NCBI GenBank assembly: GCA_017483225.1
Contig: JAFULF010000023.1
Span: 1-61,190 of the forward strand
Length of the DNA: 61,190 nt
Origin: Alistipes sp.
GTDB taxonomy: Bacteria > Bacteroidota > Bacteroidia > Bacteroidales > Rikenellaceae
Direction of reading: 5' to 3'
Shown here: piece by piece, positions 24,295-33,934 of the stretch
Position numbering within the stretch: the stretch's first letter is position 1
How the letters are laid out: every line of letters starts with the position of its first letter
Program-made: the position numbers and the translations under genes
Notes under the pieces: model-generated
Database searches by the model: none
What the model saw: the letters and a program-made list of their open reading frames with translations, nothing else
What the model was told of the DNA's origin: nothing

Positions 24295-25551
24295 ATGACA
24301 AAGAAAGTTGACAATCTTAACTTAATCAGCAACTTTGCAGAGTTTAAGGAGCTGAAAAACATCGACAAATCGACGATGATTGGTGTTCTTGAAGATGTCT
24401 TCCACCACGCACTGCAAAAGCAGTACGGCACGGATGAGAACTTCGACGTGATTATCAACGCCGACAAGGGCGACCTCGAAATCTGGCGCAACCGCACAGT
24501 GGTTGCCGACGAGGATTTTGCGGATGCCGTGCGTGAAATCAAGTTCTCGGAGATTCAGGAGATAGACCCTTCATTCGAGATTGGCGATGAGTACACCGAC
24601 CAGATATCGTTCGCATCGTTTGGTCGTCGTGCCGTTCTGTCGTTGCGCCAGAACCTCGCCTCCCACATCCTCGACCTCGAAAAGGCAAACCTCTTCGAGA
24701 AGTACTCGTCGAAGGTTGGCGAGATTATCTCGGGCGAGATTTATCAGGTGTGGAAGAAGGAGGTGCTGCTCGTGGACGACGAGGACAACGAGCTCATCCT
24801 GCCTAAGTCGGAGCAGATTCCGAGCGACTTCTACCGCAAGGGCGACACCCTGAAAGCGATTGTCAAGAGCGTGGAGATGAACAACAACACCCCACGCATC
24901 ATCCTCTCCCGTACCGCCAACCAGTTCTTGGAGCGTCTGTTTGAGGCGGAGGTACCGGAGATTTTCGATGGTCTTATCACCATCAAGAAGATTGCCCGCA
25001 TCCCGGGCGAGAGAGCCAAGGTGGCTGTGGAGTCTTACGACGACCGCATCGACCCTGTTGGCTCCTGCGTAGGTGTCAAGGGTTCCCGTATCTACTCCAT
25101 CGTCAAGGAGTTGCGCAACGAGAACATTGACGTTATCAACTACACCTCCAACACCAAACTGCTCATCCAGCGTGCGCTCAACCCTGCCAAGATATCGAAC
25201 ATCGTGCTTGACGAGGAGAAGATGACCGCATCGGTATATTTGAAGCCGGAGGAGGTTTCGGTGGCAATTGGTCGTGGAGGTCTCAACATCCGTCTGTCGA
25301 AGATGCTCACCGGTTACGACATCGACGTATATCGTGAGATTGAGGAGGAGGATGTTGCTCTGAACGAGTTTGCAGACGAGATTGAGCCTTGGATTATCGA
25401 TGCACTGCATCGTGCCGGCTACGACACCGCAAAGAGCGTTCTCGACCTCTCGATAGAGACTATCGCCGCACGTGCCGACCTCGAAATCGAGCAGGCGGAG
25501 AAGATTGTCGAGATTCTGCGAGCAGAGTTCGATACAGAGGTGGAGGAGTAG
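24295..25551 (+). CDS. nusA: Transcription termination/antitermination factor NusA
   Basis: 418 residues, the short Bacteroidetes form. It binds RNA polymerase and modulates pausing, termination and antitermination. The N-terminal polymerase-binding domain includes VLEDVFHHALQKQYG. S1 domain: GEIISGEIYQVWKKEVLLVD. Two KH domains follow: DPVGSCVGVKGSRIYSIVKE and SVAIGRGGLNIRLSKMLTG. A C-terminal helix-hairpin-helix stretch (HRAGYDTAKSVLDLSIETIA) ends the protein. It starts 54 nt after rimP. Confidence 0.97.
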   Translation: MTKKVDNLNLISNFAEFKELKNIDKSTMIGVLEDVFHHALQKQYGTDENFDVIINADKGDLEIWRNRTVVADEDFADAVREIKFSEIQEIDPSFEIGDEYTDQISFASFGRRAVLSLRQNLASHILDLEKANLFEKYSSKVGEIISGEIYQVWKKEVLLVDDEDNELILPKSEQIPSDFYRKGDTLKAIVKSVEMNNNTPRIILSRTANQFLERLFEAEVPEIFDGLITIKKIARIPGERAKVAVESYDDRIDPVGSCVGVKGSRIYSIVKELRNENIDVINYTSNTKLLIQRALNPAKISNIVLDEEKMTASVYLKPEEVSVAIGRGGLNIRLSKMLTGYDIDVYREIEEEDVALNEFADEIEPWIIDALHRAGYDTAKSVLDLSIETIAARADLEIEQAEKIVEILRAEFDTEVEE

Positions 25552-25653
25552 TCCTCCGTGCGGCGGCGCCGAGGATGGCACGCCACACCGCACCCCACCG
25601 AACAAGGCGGTGCGAGCAAACGTAAGTTGATAACGAAAAAAAGTAGAATAAAT

Positions 25654-28413
25654 ATGGAGAATGGAAAGAAGTTACGCCTTATACAGGTAGCCAAGGAGTT
25701 CAAGGTCGGCTTGAACACCATCACGGACTATCTGCGTAAGAAGAACGTGAACATTGAGAGTTCGCCCAACACGTCGATTGACAGCGACACCTATGCTCTG
25801 ATTGAGAAGGAGTTTGGCAATAACCGTTCCAGCGCAAATGCTCGTGACAGCGTGCGTGAGAAGATTGCAGCCAAGCAGACCACCGTATCTATCAAGGAGG
25901 ATAAGCCTGCACCGGTCAAGAACATCGAGGTAAAGAGCGAGATTGCGCAGCCGAAGATTCTTGGCAAGGTAGAGATAGACAAGAGGGGCAACATCATCCA
26001 GTCGAAGCCACAGGAGGCGAAGGTGGAGACACCGAAGGCTGAGCCTACCCCTGCACCGAAGGTGGAGGAGAAGCCGCAGCCGGCCCCTGCACCTGCACCA
26101 AAGCCGCAACCACAGCCTGCACCAAAGGCGGAGGATAAGCCTGCGCAGACGGCGCCGCAGGCAGCACCGGCACCTGCGCAAGCTCCAAAGCAGGAGCAGC
26201 AGCGTGATGTGCCGCAGTTCCGACCTACGGAGGCACCTACGCTCGCCGGCCCGCAGATTCTGGGCAAGATGGATGTATCGGGAATGGTTCCGGGAGGCAA
26301 GCACCGCCGCAAGCGCTTGGAGAAGGAGAAGGTGGATATCGCCCGCCAGAGCCAGCAGCCACAAGGCAAGAAGAATAAGGGCAACGGAGGTAACGCCAAC
26401 GGCAATGCCAACGTGCCAAACAACAATAAGGGTAACAACAACCAGCCACAGGGTGGTGGCAAGAAGAATAAGCACCAGAATCCTGCACCGAAGCCTGTTG
26501 TACGTCCGGAGGTAAGCGACGAGGAGGTATCAAAGCAGGTTAAGGATACACTGGCACGTCTGACCGCCAAGGGCGCAAAGAGCAAGGGCGCAAAGTACCG
26601 CAAGGAGAAGCGTGAGGAGGTTCGTGAGCGTATGAACGAGGCGGTAGAGCGCGAGGAGATGGAGCGCAAGGTGCTGAAAGTGACGGAGTTCGTCACAGTA
26701 AGCGAAGTTGCGACGATGATGAATGTCTCGCCTATGGATGTCATCTCGGCGTGTATGAACCTCGGTCTGATGGTATCCATCAACCAGCGTCTGGACGCCG
26801 AGGCATTGGTAGTCGTGGCCGAGGAGTTCGGCTTCACCACCGAGTTCGTATCGGCAGAGATTCAGGAGGCTATCGGCGAAGAGGATGCCGACACTCCGGA
26901 GGATTTGTTGCCACGCCCACCTATCGTGACCGTTATGGGACACGTTGACCACGGTAAGACCTCCCTGCTCGACAATATCCGTAAGACGAATGTCATCGCC
27001 GGCGAGGCGGGAGGTATCACACAGCACATCGGTGCATACTCCGTGGAGTTGAACGGACAGAAGATTACCTTCCTCGACACGCCGGGTCACGAGGCCTTTA
27101 CAGCGATGCGTGCCCGTGGTGCGAAGATTACCGACGTGGCGATTATCATCGTGGCAGCCGACGACAAGGTGATGCCGCAGACCATCGAGGCTATCAACCA
27201 CGCCCAGGCGGCAGGTGTGCCTATGGTCTTTGCAATCAACAAGATAGACAAGCCTGCTGCAAACCCTGACGCAATCAAGGAGCAGCTGGCAAATATGAAC
27301 CTCCTCGTAGAGGATTGGGGTGGCAAGTACCAAAGCCAGGATGTATCGGCAAAGAAGGGACTTAACCTCGACAAGCTGCTCGAAAAGGTGCTCTTGGAGG
27401 CGGAGATGCTCGAACTGAAAGCCAACCCTAACAAGCGTGCCAAGGGTACCATCATCGAATCGACGCTCGACAAGGGTCGTGGCTACGTCTCGACGGTGCT
27501 CGTTCAAGATGGTACGCTGCGTGTCGGCGACGTTGTTCTGTCGGGAATCTACACGGGTCGTGTCAAGGCTATGTTCGACGAGAATGGCAACAAGCTCAAA
27601 GAGGCCGGCCCATCGACACCTGTCCAGCTGCTCGGCCTTAACGGCGCACCGCAGGCGGGTGACCAGATTAACGTGATGGAGGATGACCGCTCGGCACGTG
27701 AGATTGCCAACAAGCGTGAGCAGTTGCAACGTATGCAGGGCATTATGACCCAGAAGCACGTGACACTCGACGAGATTGGTCGTCGTATCGCCATCGGCTC
27801 GTTCAAGGAGCTCAACATCATCGTCAAGGGTGACGTGGACGGCTCCGTGGAGGCTATGTCGGGCTCGCTCATCAAGCTCTCGAAGGAGACCGTGCAGGTC
27901 AATGTTATCCACGCTGCCGTGGGTCAGATTTCGGAGAGCGACGTACTGCTCGCCGCAGCCTCAAATGCTATCATCGTGGGCTTCCAGGTACGTCCTTCGG
28001 CGGCGGCACGCAAGGTTGCCGAGCAGGAGGAGATTGAGATTCGCCTCTACTCCATCATCTACGATGCCATCAACGAGATTAAGGATGCCATCGAGGGTAT
28101 GTTGGAGCCGGTGATGAAGGAGGAAATTGTCTGCTCCATCGAGGTATTGGAGACCTTCAAGATTTCGAAGGTGGGAACTATCGCCGGAGGTATGGTACGT
28201 GAGGGTAAGTTGCAGCGCAACACCCTTATCCGTGTCATCCGTGACGGTATCGTTATCCACACAGGCCGCCTCGGCTCCCTCAAACGCTTCAAGGATGATG
28301 TCAAGGAGGTAGTATCGGGCCAGGATTGTGGTCTGAACATCGAGTCCTACAACGATATCCGTATCGGCGATATCATCGAGGGCTACGAGCAGGTAGAGGT
28401 AAAGAGAAAGTAA
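25654..28413 (+). CDS. infB: Translation initiation factor IF-2
   Basis: 919 residues from ATG at 25654 ([16 protein letters not shown]). An upstream GTG-started extension (from 25558) is Arg-rich and unlike the family. The N-terminal IF2_N helix is followed by about 200 residues of Pro/Ala/Lys/Gln-rich linker with [13 protein letters not shown]-type repeats and Asn/Lys-rich stretches. The G domain carries [20 protein letters not shown] and AINKIDKP; domains II-IV close the protein. It brings fMet-tRNA to the 30S subunit and promotes subunit joining. Part of the rimP operon. Confidence 0.98.
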   Translation: MENGKKLRLIQVAKEFKVGLNTITDYLRKKNVNIESSPNTSIDSDTYALIEKEFGNNRSSANARDSVREKIAAKQTTVSIKEDKPAPVKNIEVKSEIAQPKILGKVEIDKRGNIIQSKPQEAKVETPKAEPTPAPKVEEKPQPAPAPAPKPQPQPAPKAEDKPAQTAPQAAPAPAQAPKQEQQRDVPQFRPTEAPTLAGPQILGKMDVSGMVPGGKHRRKRLEKEKVDIARQSQQPQGKKNKGNGGNANGNANVPNNNKGNNNQPQGGGKKNKHQNPAPKPVVRPEVSDEEVSKQVKDTLARLTAKGAKSKGAKYRKEKREEVRERMNEAVEREEMERKVLKVTEFVTVSEVATMMNVSPMDVISACMNLGLMVSINQRLDAEALVVVAEEFGFTTEFVSAEIQEAIGEEDADTPEDLLPRPPIVTVMGHVDHGKTSLLDNIRKTNVIAGEAGGITQHIGAYSVELNGQKITFLDTPGHEAFTAMRARGAKITDVAIIIVAADDKVMPQTIEAINHAQAAGVPMVFAINKIDKPAANPDAIKEQLANMNLLVEDWGGKYQSQDVSAKKGLNLDKLLEKVLLEAEMLELKANPNKRAKGTIIESTLDKGRGYVSTVLVQDGTLRVGDVVLSGIYTGRVKAMFDENGNKLKEAGPSTPVQLLGLNGAPQAGDQINVMEDDRSAREIANKREQLQRMQGIMTQKHVTLDEIGRRIAIGSFKELNIIVKGDVDGSVEAMSGSLIKLSKETVQVNVIHAAVGQISESDVLLAAASNAIIVGFQVRPSAAARKVAEQEEIEIRLYSIIYDAINEIKDAIEGMLEPVMKEEIVCSIEVLETFKISKVGTIAGGMVREGKLQRNTLIRVIRDGIVIHTGRLGSLKRFKDDVKEVVSGQDCGLNIESYNDIRIGDIIEGYEQVEVKRK

Positions 28414-28447
28414 ACAACAACCTAAAACACACTAATTTACAAACGCT

Positions 28448-29761
28448 ATGATTAAGTTCGTAACACCGGAAGAGGCCGTCAAAGTAATCAAGTCGGGCGA
28501 CCACATCCATTTGAGTTCCGTGGCTTCGGCGCCACAATGTCTTATCAAGGCTATGTGCGAGCGTGGCCGCAACGGCGAGTTTAAGGATGTACACATCCAC
28601 CACCTCCACACCGAGGGCCCTGCACCATACGCAGACCCTGAGTTCGAGGGTGTATTCCAGCTCGACTCGTTCTTCGTGGGCGGCAATGTCCGCAAGGTAA
28701 CCCAGAGCGGCTATGCTGACTACATTCCAATCTTTTTGAGCGAGACACAGAAGCTCTACCGCAGTGGTGCTGTGCCTTGTAACGTGGCGATGATTCAGGT
28801 CTCAACCCCTGACAAGCACGGCTATGTATCCCTCGGCACCTCGGTAGATGCAACTCTCGCAGCCGTAGAGTGCGCCGAGCACGTTATCGCCGTGGTGAAC
28901 AAGTATGTGCCACGTGCCTTCGGTGACGCTATGATTCACTCGTCGCAGATTGAGTTCTTCGTGCAGGATGACCAGCCACTCGAAGAGGCTCACTTCACCG
29001 AGCCAAACGAGACCGAGGTTAAGATTGGTAAGTACTGCGCAGAGCTTATCGAGGATGGCGCAACCCTCCAAATGGGTATCGGCGCAATCCCTAACGCAGT
29101 GCTCGCACAGCTCGGCGGCCACAAGAACCTCGGCGTACATACCGAGATGTTCGCCGACGGCGTACTCCCTCTTGTAGAGAAGGGCGTAATCAACGGCGCA
29201 GCAAAGAATATCGACAAGGGCAAGATGGTATCTACCTTCCTGATGGGCTCGCAGCGTGTTTATGACTTCATCGACGACAACCCTGGCGTGCTGATGATGG
29301 ACGTGGGCTACACCAACGACCCATATATCATCTCGAAGAACGACCGTGTGACTGCCATCAACTCGGCATTGCAGGTTGATATCACCGGTCAGGTATGTGC
29401 CGACTCCCTCGGCCGCAAGTTCTACTCGGGCGTGGGTGGTCAAATCGACTTCATCTATGGTGCATCCCTCTCCAAGGGCGGTAAGGCCATTATCGCTATG
29501 CCGTCAATCACCAACAAGGGCGTATCGAAGATTTCGGATGCTCTGACCGAGGGTGCCGGCGTGGTAACTACCCGTAACCACATCCACTGGTTCGTGACCG
29601 AGAACGGAGCCGTTGACCTCTATGGCAAGAGCTTGCAGGAGCGTGCCCGCCTCATCATCTCTGTTGCTCACCCATCAGCACAGGAGGCCCTCGACGAGGC
29701 AGCATTCAACCGCTACGGCAGCCACCACCACTATATTAAAAGCTATATGGACAAGAAGTAA
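28448..29761 (+). CDS. Acetyl-CoA hydrolase/transferase family CoA-transferase
   Basis: 437 residues. Family I CoA-transferases of this type move CoA between acetate and acyl-CoAs such as butyryl-, 4-hydroxybutyryl-, propionyl- or succinyl-CoA. The catalytic Glu is in GVHTEMFADG near residue 240. Gly-rich CoA loops GIGAIPNAVLAQLGG and GVGGQIDFIYGASLS are visible. In this organism, which carries methylmalonyl-CoA mutase, a propionyl-CoA:succinate or acetate CoA-transferase role in fermentation is plausible but not proved. It starts 34 nt after infB with no visible promoter, so it probably reads from the rimP operon. Its last codons form a 20-bp inverted repeat with 29818-29837. Confidence 0.9.
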   Translation: MIKFVTPEEAVKVIKSGDHIHLSSVASAPQCLIKAMCERGRNGEFKDVHIHHLHTEGPAPYADPEFEGVFQLDSFFVGGNVRKVTQSGYADYIPIFLSETQKLYRSGAVPCNVAMIQVSTPDKHGYVSLGTSVDATLAAVECAEHVIAVVNKYVPRAFGDAMIHSSQIEFFVQDDQPLEEAHFTEPNETEVKIGKYCAELIEDGATLQMGIGAIPNAVLAQLGGHKNLGVHTEMFADGVLPLVEKGVINGAAKNIDKGKMVSTFLMGSQRVYDFIDDNPGVLMMDVGYTNDPYIISKNDRVTAINSALQVDITGQVCADSLGRKFYSGVGGQIDFIYGASLSKGGKAIIAMPSITNKGVSKISDALTEGAGVVTTRNHIHWFVTENGAVDLYGKSLQERARLIISVAHPSAQEALDEAAFNRYGSHHHYIKSYMDKK

Positions 29762-29783
29762 TAACCCCGAAAGGGATTCCATA

Positions 29784-29824
29784 AAGGGAGGTTGTCGATA
29801 ATGCGATGACCTCCCTTGCTTTTA
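29784..29824 (+). terminator. Terminator after the CoA-transferase gene
   Basis: 29784-29797 and 29804-29817 form a 14-bp stem (two G-U pairs) with a 6-nt loop, followed by GCTTTTAA. Confidence 0.85.
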
Positions 29825-29828
29825 ATAT

Positions 29829-29865
29829 AGTGGTGGTACGGCCTTCGGCCACCACCACTTTTTGT
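29829..29865 (+). terminator. Second hairpin terminator
   Basis: AGTGGTGGT (29829-29837) pairs with ACCACCACT (29851-29859), with an inner GGCC-TTC-GGCC stem, followed by TTTTT. The same left arm can also pair with the end of the CoA-transferase coding sequence (29724-29743). Confidence 0.7.
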
Positions 29866-30057
29866 GTTACCTATCCCCCACCCCCCCTTTGACCTTCGGT
29901 CTTCCTCCTTCGCACCTCTGCATAGTGCAAACGAGTTTTGCCCTCTGCTCTCGGTTTGGCGTCGGTTCTGTAAAGGGGGCTTATATTTCCCGAAGCAATA
30001 CTCATCAAGCGTAGCGCACAGACAAGTCCTTTGCCACTCTTTTTTTTGTAGCGGGAG
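29866..30057. other. Gene-free spacer between convergent genes
   Basis: About 190 bp with C-runs (near 29877-29886) and a T-run near 30041. The ORFs crossing it are low-complexity and have no family resemblance. It leads into the family A repeat. Confidence 0.5.
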
Positions 30058-30328
30058 AGCGCAGGCAGTTGGGGGTAAGGCCGTAAGAGCCCACAACCTA
30101 ATGCACAACATTAACAACCTTTAACTACCCTTACCCCCCTTAACAACCCTTAAACTCTTTTGTACTCGACCTTTCGTGCGCAACGAGAAAGGGTTGTTAA
30201 AGGGCATTAAAGGCTATTAAGGGTAACGCAAGCAATTTGAGTAGGGTCGTAAAGTCCGCAGCCTTTTGCGCATCATTAACAGCCCTTGATTCCCCTTAAT
30301 CTCCATTAACAACCTTAATCCTTGCGCA
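30058..30328. repeat. Family A intergenic repeat, copy A3 (two cores)
   Basis: Two core units are present: AAGGCCGTAAGAGCCCACA near 30077 and AGGGTCGTAAAGTCCGCAG near 30243. Right-arm decamers CATTAACAAC/CTTTAACTAC/CCTTACCCCC/CTTAACAACC start near 30109, left-arm decamers GGTTGTTAAA/GGGCATTAAA/GGCTATTAAG near 30192, and a final right arm near 30272-30320. GTGCGCAAC and TTGCGCAA flank the units. The repeat sits between the 3' ends of the CoA-transferase and ppiD genes. Confidence 0.8.
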
Positions 30329-30398
30329 AAAAAAAGACAGCCATCCACGGTGACTGTCTTGCCATTTAAGCGTAACGAAGTATTTTCATCTAATGCTC

Positions 30399-30525
30399 AA
30401 AAAATTATTTCGAGGCGAAAAGTGCAACGCTGTCGAGTACGACGTGGTAGGAGCATACTGGGCGTATGTGACTATCACGTCGCACGCAGACGAAGGAAGC
30501 AATTTCCCCTCGAAATAGTTTTTTT
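30399..30525 (+). repeat. Family B structured element, copy B2 (ends in the ppiD stop codon)
   Basis: Terminal arms 30399-30415 and 30509-30525 pair over 17 bp with one G-U. Conserved box GCAACGCTGTCGAGTA; hairpin GACGTGGTAG/CTATCACGTC with GAG/TGA internal loop and CATAC/GTATG inner stem; then CACGCAGACGAAGG. The right arm's last T residues are also part of the ppiD stop codon (TAA on the minus strand, 30524-30526). The element is antisense to ppiD in the orientation shown. Confidence 0.8.
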
Positions 30526-32557
30526 AGAAGAAGGATACAGACTCATCCACAACCTCCGCCAACTCCTGCACTGCATAGAGTGCTCGGGAAGCGGCGTTGC
30601 GCTCGGCATCAGCCTGTGCCTTCACCTTCTCAGCCTCGGTGGTCTGTGGCTCTGCCGCAGCAGCTACCTCGTCCACGCATACCACGAAGACACCACTTGC
30701 GCCCTGCATAGGTGCGGAGAGCTTACCTACCTCTGCGGATGCTATGGCACCGAGGATACGTGGCTCCACGCCGATACCAGGGATATAGTATGCACCGAGC
30801 TTCACGTCGTCGAACTCCTGAACCTTCGCTCCGGCAGCCTCGGCAGCCTCCTCGATGGTTGCGCCCTCGAACTTGGATGCCAGCACCTCGAATTTCTTAT
30901 CACGGAGCAGGATGGTGCGAATCTGCTGAGCTACCTCCTTCACGCTCTTGTACTCTGCGTCATTTACGGCGGTGAGGGTTGCGATAACGTATGCATCATC
31001 AACCTTGATGATGTCAGACACGTCGCCTACCTTTGCCTCGTTAGCCCAACGTACAACCTCTACCGAGTTGCCGTCGATACCACGCACGAGGCGCTCGCCA
31101 CGCTGTACGTTCATCGAGCGGCTCGACAGGTTCTGTGCCGACACAGCCTCGTTGAACTTCTCCACCGAACCCTTGGCAGCAACTGCAAGGGTGCTTGCGT
31201 TGTTGTGGATATTGCGCTTGGTATCCTGCGAAGCCTCAACCTTGTAGTTGAGGGTTGCGATGCGGTAGTGCTTCTTTGCTGCGCTGAGTGACTCGACCTT
31301 CATCAGCTGGATAGAGTTGCCGAGTACCACCTTCACAACCTGACCCTTGCGCACGCCCTTGAAGGCATCCGCAAACTCAGGTGCAAAGCTTGCGTATGTC
31401 ACCTCGCCGATGTTACCGCCATCAGCAGCGGTCTCTGCGATAGAGTGCTCCTTGGCCAGTGCCTCGAAAGATGCGCCCTTGCGCAACTCTGCGAGCAGCT
31501 CCTCAGCCTTTGCATCCTCGGTATAAGGGAGGACGATGTGACGGAGGGTAAGCTTCTCCGGTGCGGTGCGAGTCTCCACAACACGTGTAGCGTGCCACTC
31601 GTCGCCAACCAACTCCGGACCGTATGTGCGGCCTGCTGCCAGAGCCTTTGCCTCGTCCTTGCCGTAGCCATCAAGGGTCACAAAGGTCTGTGCCACAGAT
31701 GCGTGGCGGTTATCACGAGCATAAGCCTTCACGTCCGCAGCCGCAGCGAATGCCTCCGTAGCGGTCTTCACCTCTGCCTCCACAGCAGCCTTATCTGCCT
31801 CGGTAGCCTCTACGTCGAATACCACGTATGAGAGGGTGCGGTAAGGGGTCTGCTTGTACTGCTCCTTGTTAGCCTTATAGTAAGCCTTAATCTCCTTGTC
31901 CGACACGTTTACGAGCGAGTCAGCCACGGTGTGGTAGCGAAGCATTGCGTAGCGGCCCTTGTATGTGTTGTTCTCGGCAGCGACACCACGCTCCACCTGC
32001 AACGAGTTGGCGTATGCGCTGTTACGCACCAGAGCAACATACTTTGTGAGGGCACGGTCGAGCTTCGCCTGCTTCTGGATAAGGCGCCACATCTGCGCTG
32101 CCTGCGGGTTGCTCTCCACCTGCTTCAAGAACTCGGTCACAGCCTCAACGCTATACTCGCCGGTCTGTGGGTTACCGAATACGCTTGCATATACGTTAGA
32201 GGCCTGCTCGCCTTTAAGCATTGCGGTATGCTCTGCATTGGACACCTCAATACCCATATCCTCCAAGCCCGGAGTGAGCACGTGGTCAGCCACAAGGCTC
32301 TGCCAAGTAGCCGAGAGCAGCTGTGCGGCCTGCTGCTCGTCGTAAGCCTCACCGCCCATCTGTGCCTTAACATCATCATACGCTGCGAGGAACTCCGAGT
32401 AGAGTATCTTCTCGCCATCAATCACGCCAACCTTAGGGTCGTTACCGGAGAATCCCATCTCTGTTTTGAGAGAGAGGATAAAAGCCAAAAGCGCACCTGC
32501 AATAACTGCTGTAAGAAGGATGCCGAATTTGGTTCTCAAAGTGTTCAAACTTGCCAT
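30524..32557 (-). CDS. ppiD: PpiD/SurA-type periplasmic peptidyl-prolyl isomerase
   Basis: 677 residues. One N-terminal transmembrane helix (about residues 12-30, GILLTAVIAGALLAFILSL) anchors the protein in the inner membrane with the rest in the periplasm. A SurA-N-like region follows (VGVIDGEKILYSEFLAAYDDV, a pattern typical of PpiD in Bacteroidetes). A parvulin domain near residues 340-430 contains LRHIVLPYTED, ASFEALAKEHSIAETAADGG and FADAFKGVRKGQVV. It helps fold outer-membrane and secreted proteins. The gene is last in the envelope cluster and has its own -7 box at 32598. Its stop codon overlaps family B copy B2. The symbol is by resemblance to PpiD architecture. Confidence 0.88.
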   Translation of the reverse strand: MASLNTLRTKFGILLTAVIAGALLAFILSLKTEMGFSGNDPKVGVIDGEKILYSEFLAAYDDVKAQMGGEAYDEQQAAQLLSATWQSLVADHVLTPGLEDMGIEVSNAEHTAMLKGEQASNVYASVFGNPQTGEYSVEAVTEFLKQVESNPQAAQMWRLIQKQAKLDRALTKYVALVRNSAYANSLQVERGVAAENNTYKGRYAMLRYHTVADSLVNVSDKEIKAYYKANKEQYKQTPYRTLSYVVFDVEATEADKAAVEAEVKTATEAFAAAADVKAYARDNRHASVAQTFVTLDGYGKDEAKALAAGRTYGPELVGDEWHATRVVETRTAPEKLTLRHIVLPYTEDAKAEELLAELRKGASFEALAKEHSIAETAADGGNIGEVTYASFAPEFADAFKGVRKGQVVKVVLGNSIQLMKVESLSAAKKHYRIATLNYKVEASQDTKRNIHNNASTLAVAAKGSVEKFNEAVSAQNLSSRSMNVQRGERLVRGIDGNSVEVVRWANEAKVGDVSDIIKVDDAYVIATLTAVNDAEYKSVKEVAQQIRTILLRDKKFEVLASKFEGATIEEAAEAAGAKVQEFDDVKLGAYYIPGIGVEPRILGAIASAEVGKLSAPMQGASGVFVVCVDEVAAAAEPQTTEAEKVKAQADAERNAASRALYAVQELAEVVDESVSFF

Positions 32558-32597
32558 ATTACTTTTTGTTTTGATTAAAATATTCGTTTTTAGCCTC

Positions 32598-32605
32598 CAA
32601 AGATA
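32598..32605 (-). promoter_or_regulatory. -7 box for ppiD
   Basis: TATCTTTG on the minus strand, 40 nt upstream of the ppiD start codon. No -33 TTTG is seen. It lies in the 80-nt gap after the CBS/CorC gene, so ppiD may have extra independent expression. Confidence 0.5.
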
Positions 32606-32637
32606 GTCAATTTATTTAGAAATCGTATCGTTTTTCG

Positions 32638-33906
32638 TCACTTTTTGATACAACGCACCTTTGCCAACTCAATACGGGAGCGTGTCGTGCGCATAATCTT
32701 GATACGCAGCGAGTCAAACTCCATCTCCTCACCTGCCGACGGAAGCTCTCCGTGGCGGGAGATAATATATCCTGCGAGCGTGTCATACTCATCGCTCTCG
32801 GCGATGCCGAGCGAGTATTTCTCGTTGAGATACTCCACCTCCAAGCGGCACGAGAGCATATACTCATCCTCGGAGAGTTGCTGTTCGATAAGCTCGTCTT
32901 CGTCGTGCTCATCCTCAATCTCGCCAAAAATCTGCTCCAAGACATCCTCCAATGAGATTATTCCCGCCGTACCTCCAAACTCGTCAATCACCACGGCGAC
33001 GTTGCTCTTGCGCTTGATGAACTGTTCGAGCATCTGTTGCAGGGGCAGCGTCTCCGCCACATAATCGACCTTCATCAGCACCTGCTCCAAGTTCGACGGC
33101 TCGGTAAAGAGGCTCTTCGAGTTCACGTAGCCCACGATGTCGTCTATGGTCTGGCGATAGACGAAGATGCGGGAGTATTTCGACTCGACAAATCGTGCCG
33201 TAAGCTGTTCGAGCGAGGTCTCCTCGACATCCACCGCCTCGACATCCACACGTGACACCATACAGTCACGCACACGCAGGTCGGCGAAGTCGAGAGCGTT
33301 CTGGAACATCTTTATCTCGGTTTCGGTCTCGGTCTGCGGCTCGGCATTATTAGCATCGAGCAGGCTCTCCAAGTCGCTCTTATCGAAGACCATCTTCGGC
33401 TCCACAGCCACAGGCTTGCGACCAAAGAGGCGCAGCAGTCCGTATGAGAGCAGCGTCGTGAGGCGTGCTATCGGGTAGAGAATGAGATAGAAGGCGTATA
33501 TCACAGGCGAGAAGAAGCGGTAGTAGAAGTTGGGGTTACCACGCACGACCGACTTCGGCAGGTACTCAGCCACAAATATCACTATCACGGTCGGAATAAT
33601 CGTTTCGAGGATAAACGAGCCGTGGTTATATATATCGTGCCACCCCAGCGTGAACGCTATGCCACGTATGAGTTGCGACATACACATCGAATAGATTACC
33701 AGCGTGATGTTATTTCCAACCAGAATCGTAGTTATATATTGTCCCTGATTGCGAGAGAAAACATCCGCAATAAAGTCGAACATACGATTCTGCTTGCGGT
33801 CGATTTCGAGTTTGAGTCTGTTTTTATTCAAAAACGCCAACTCCATTCCCGAAAAGAATGCCGACAGCAGCAACATCAATACTATTATTATAATAGAGGT
33901 TACCAT
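32638..33906 (-). CDS. CNNM/CBS/CorC-domain membrane protein (hemolysin C/GldE type)
   Basis: 422 residues. An N-terminal DUF21/CNNM membrane domain with three to four helices begins IIIIVLMLLLSAFFSGMELAFLN. Two CBS domains follow (about 200-330; VRDCMVSRVDVEAVDVEETS, VVIDEFGGTAGIISLEDVLE) and then a C-terminal CorC_HlyC domain (GYIISRHGELPSAGEEMEF). Relatives transport or sense Mg2+/Co2+, or in gliding Bacteroidetes act as GldE. No gliding-motility genes are seen here, so a general ion-transport or envelope role is more likely. It lies 28 nt after lptC in the cluster. Confidence 0.92.
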   Translation of the reverse strand: MVTSIIIIVLMLLLSAFFSGMELAFLNKNRLKLEIDRKQNRMFDFIADVFSRNQGQYITTILVGNNITLVIYSMCMSQLIRGIAFTLGWHDIYNHGSFILETIIPTVIVIFVAEYLPKSVVRGNPNFYYRFFSPVIYAFYLILYPIARLTTLLSYGLLRLFGRKPVAVEPKMVFDKSDLESLLDANNAEPQTETETEIKMFQNALDFADLRVRDCMVSRVDVEAVDVEETSLEQLTARFVESKYSRIFVYRQTIDDIVGYVNSKSLFTEPSNLEQVLMKVDYVAETLPLQQMLEQFIKRKSNVAVVIDEFGGTAGIISLEDVLEQIFGEIEDEHDEDELIEQQLSEDEYMLSCRLEVEYLNEKYSLGIAESDEYDTLAGYIISRHGELPSAGEEMEFDSLRIKIMRTTRSRIELAKVRCIKK

Positions 33907-33934
33907 ACTCCTTCGTTATGCATCATTACCTGAC

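Noticed and set aside
32619-32636. GTATCGTTTTTCGTCA near the end of the CBS/CorC gene as a third copy of the glnN operator
   Set aside because: Only half of the palindrome is present (CGTCA in place of CGATA), so it is more likely chance similarity in AT-rich DNA.
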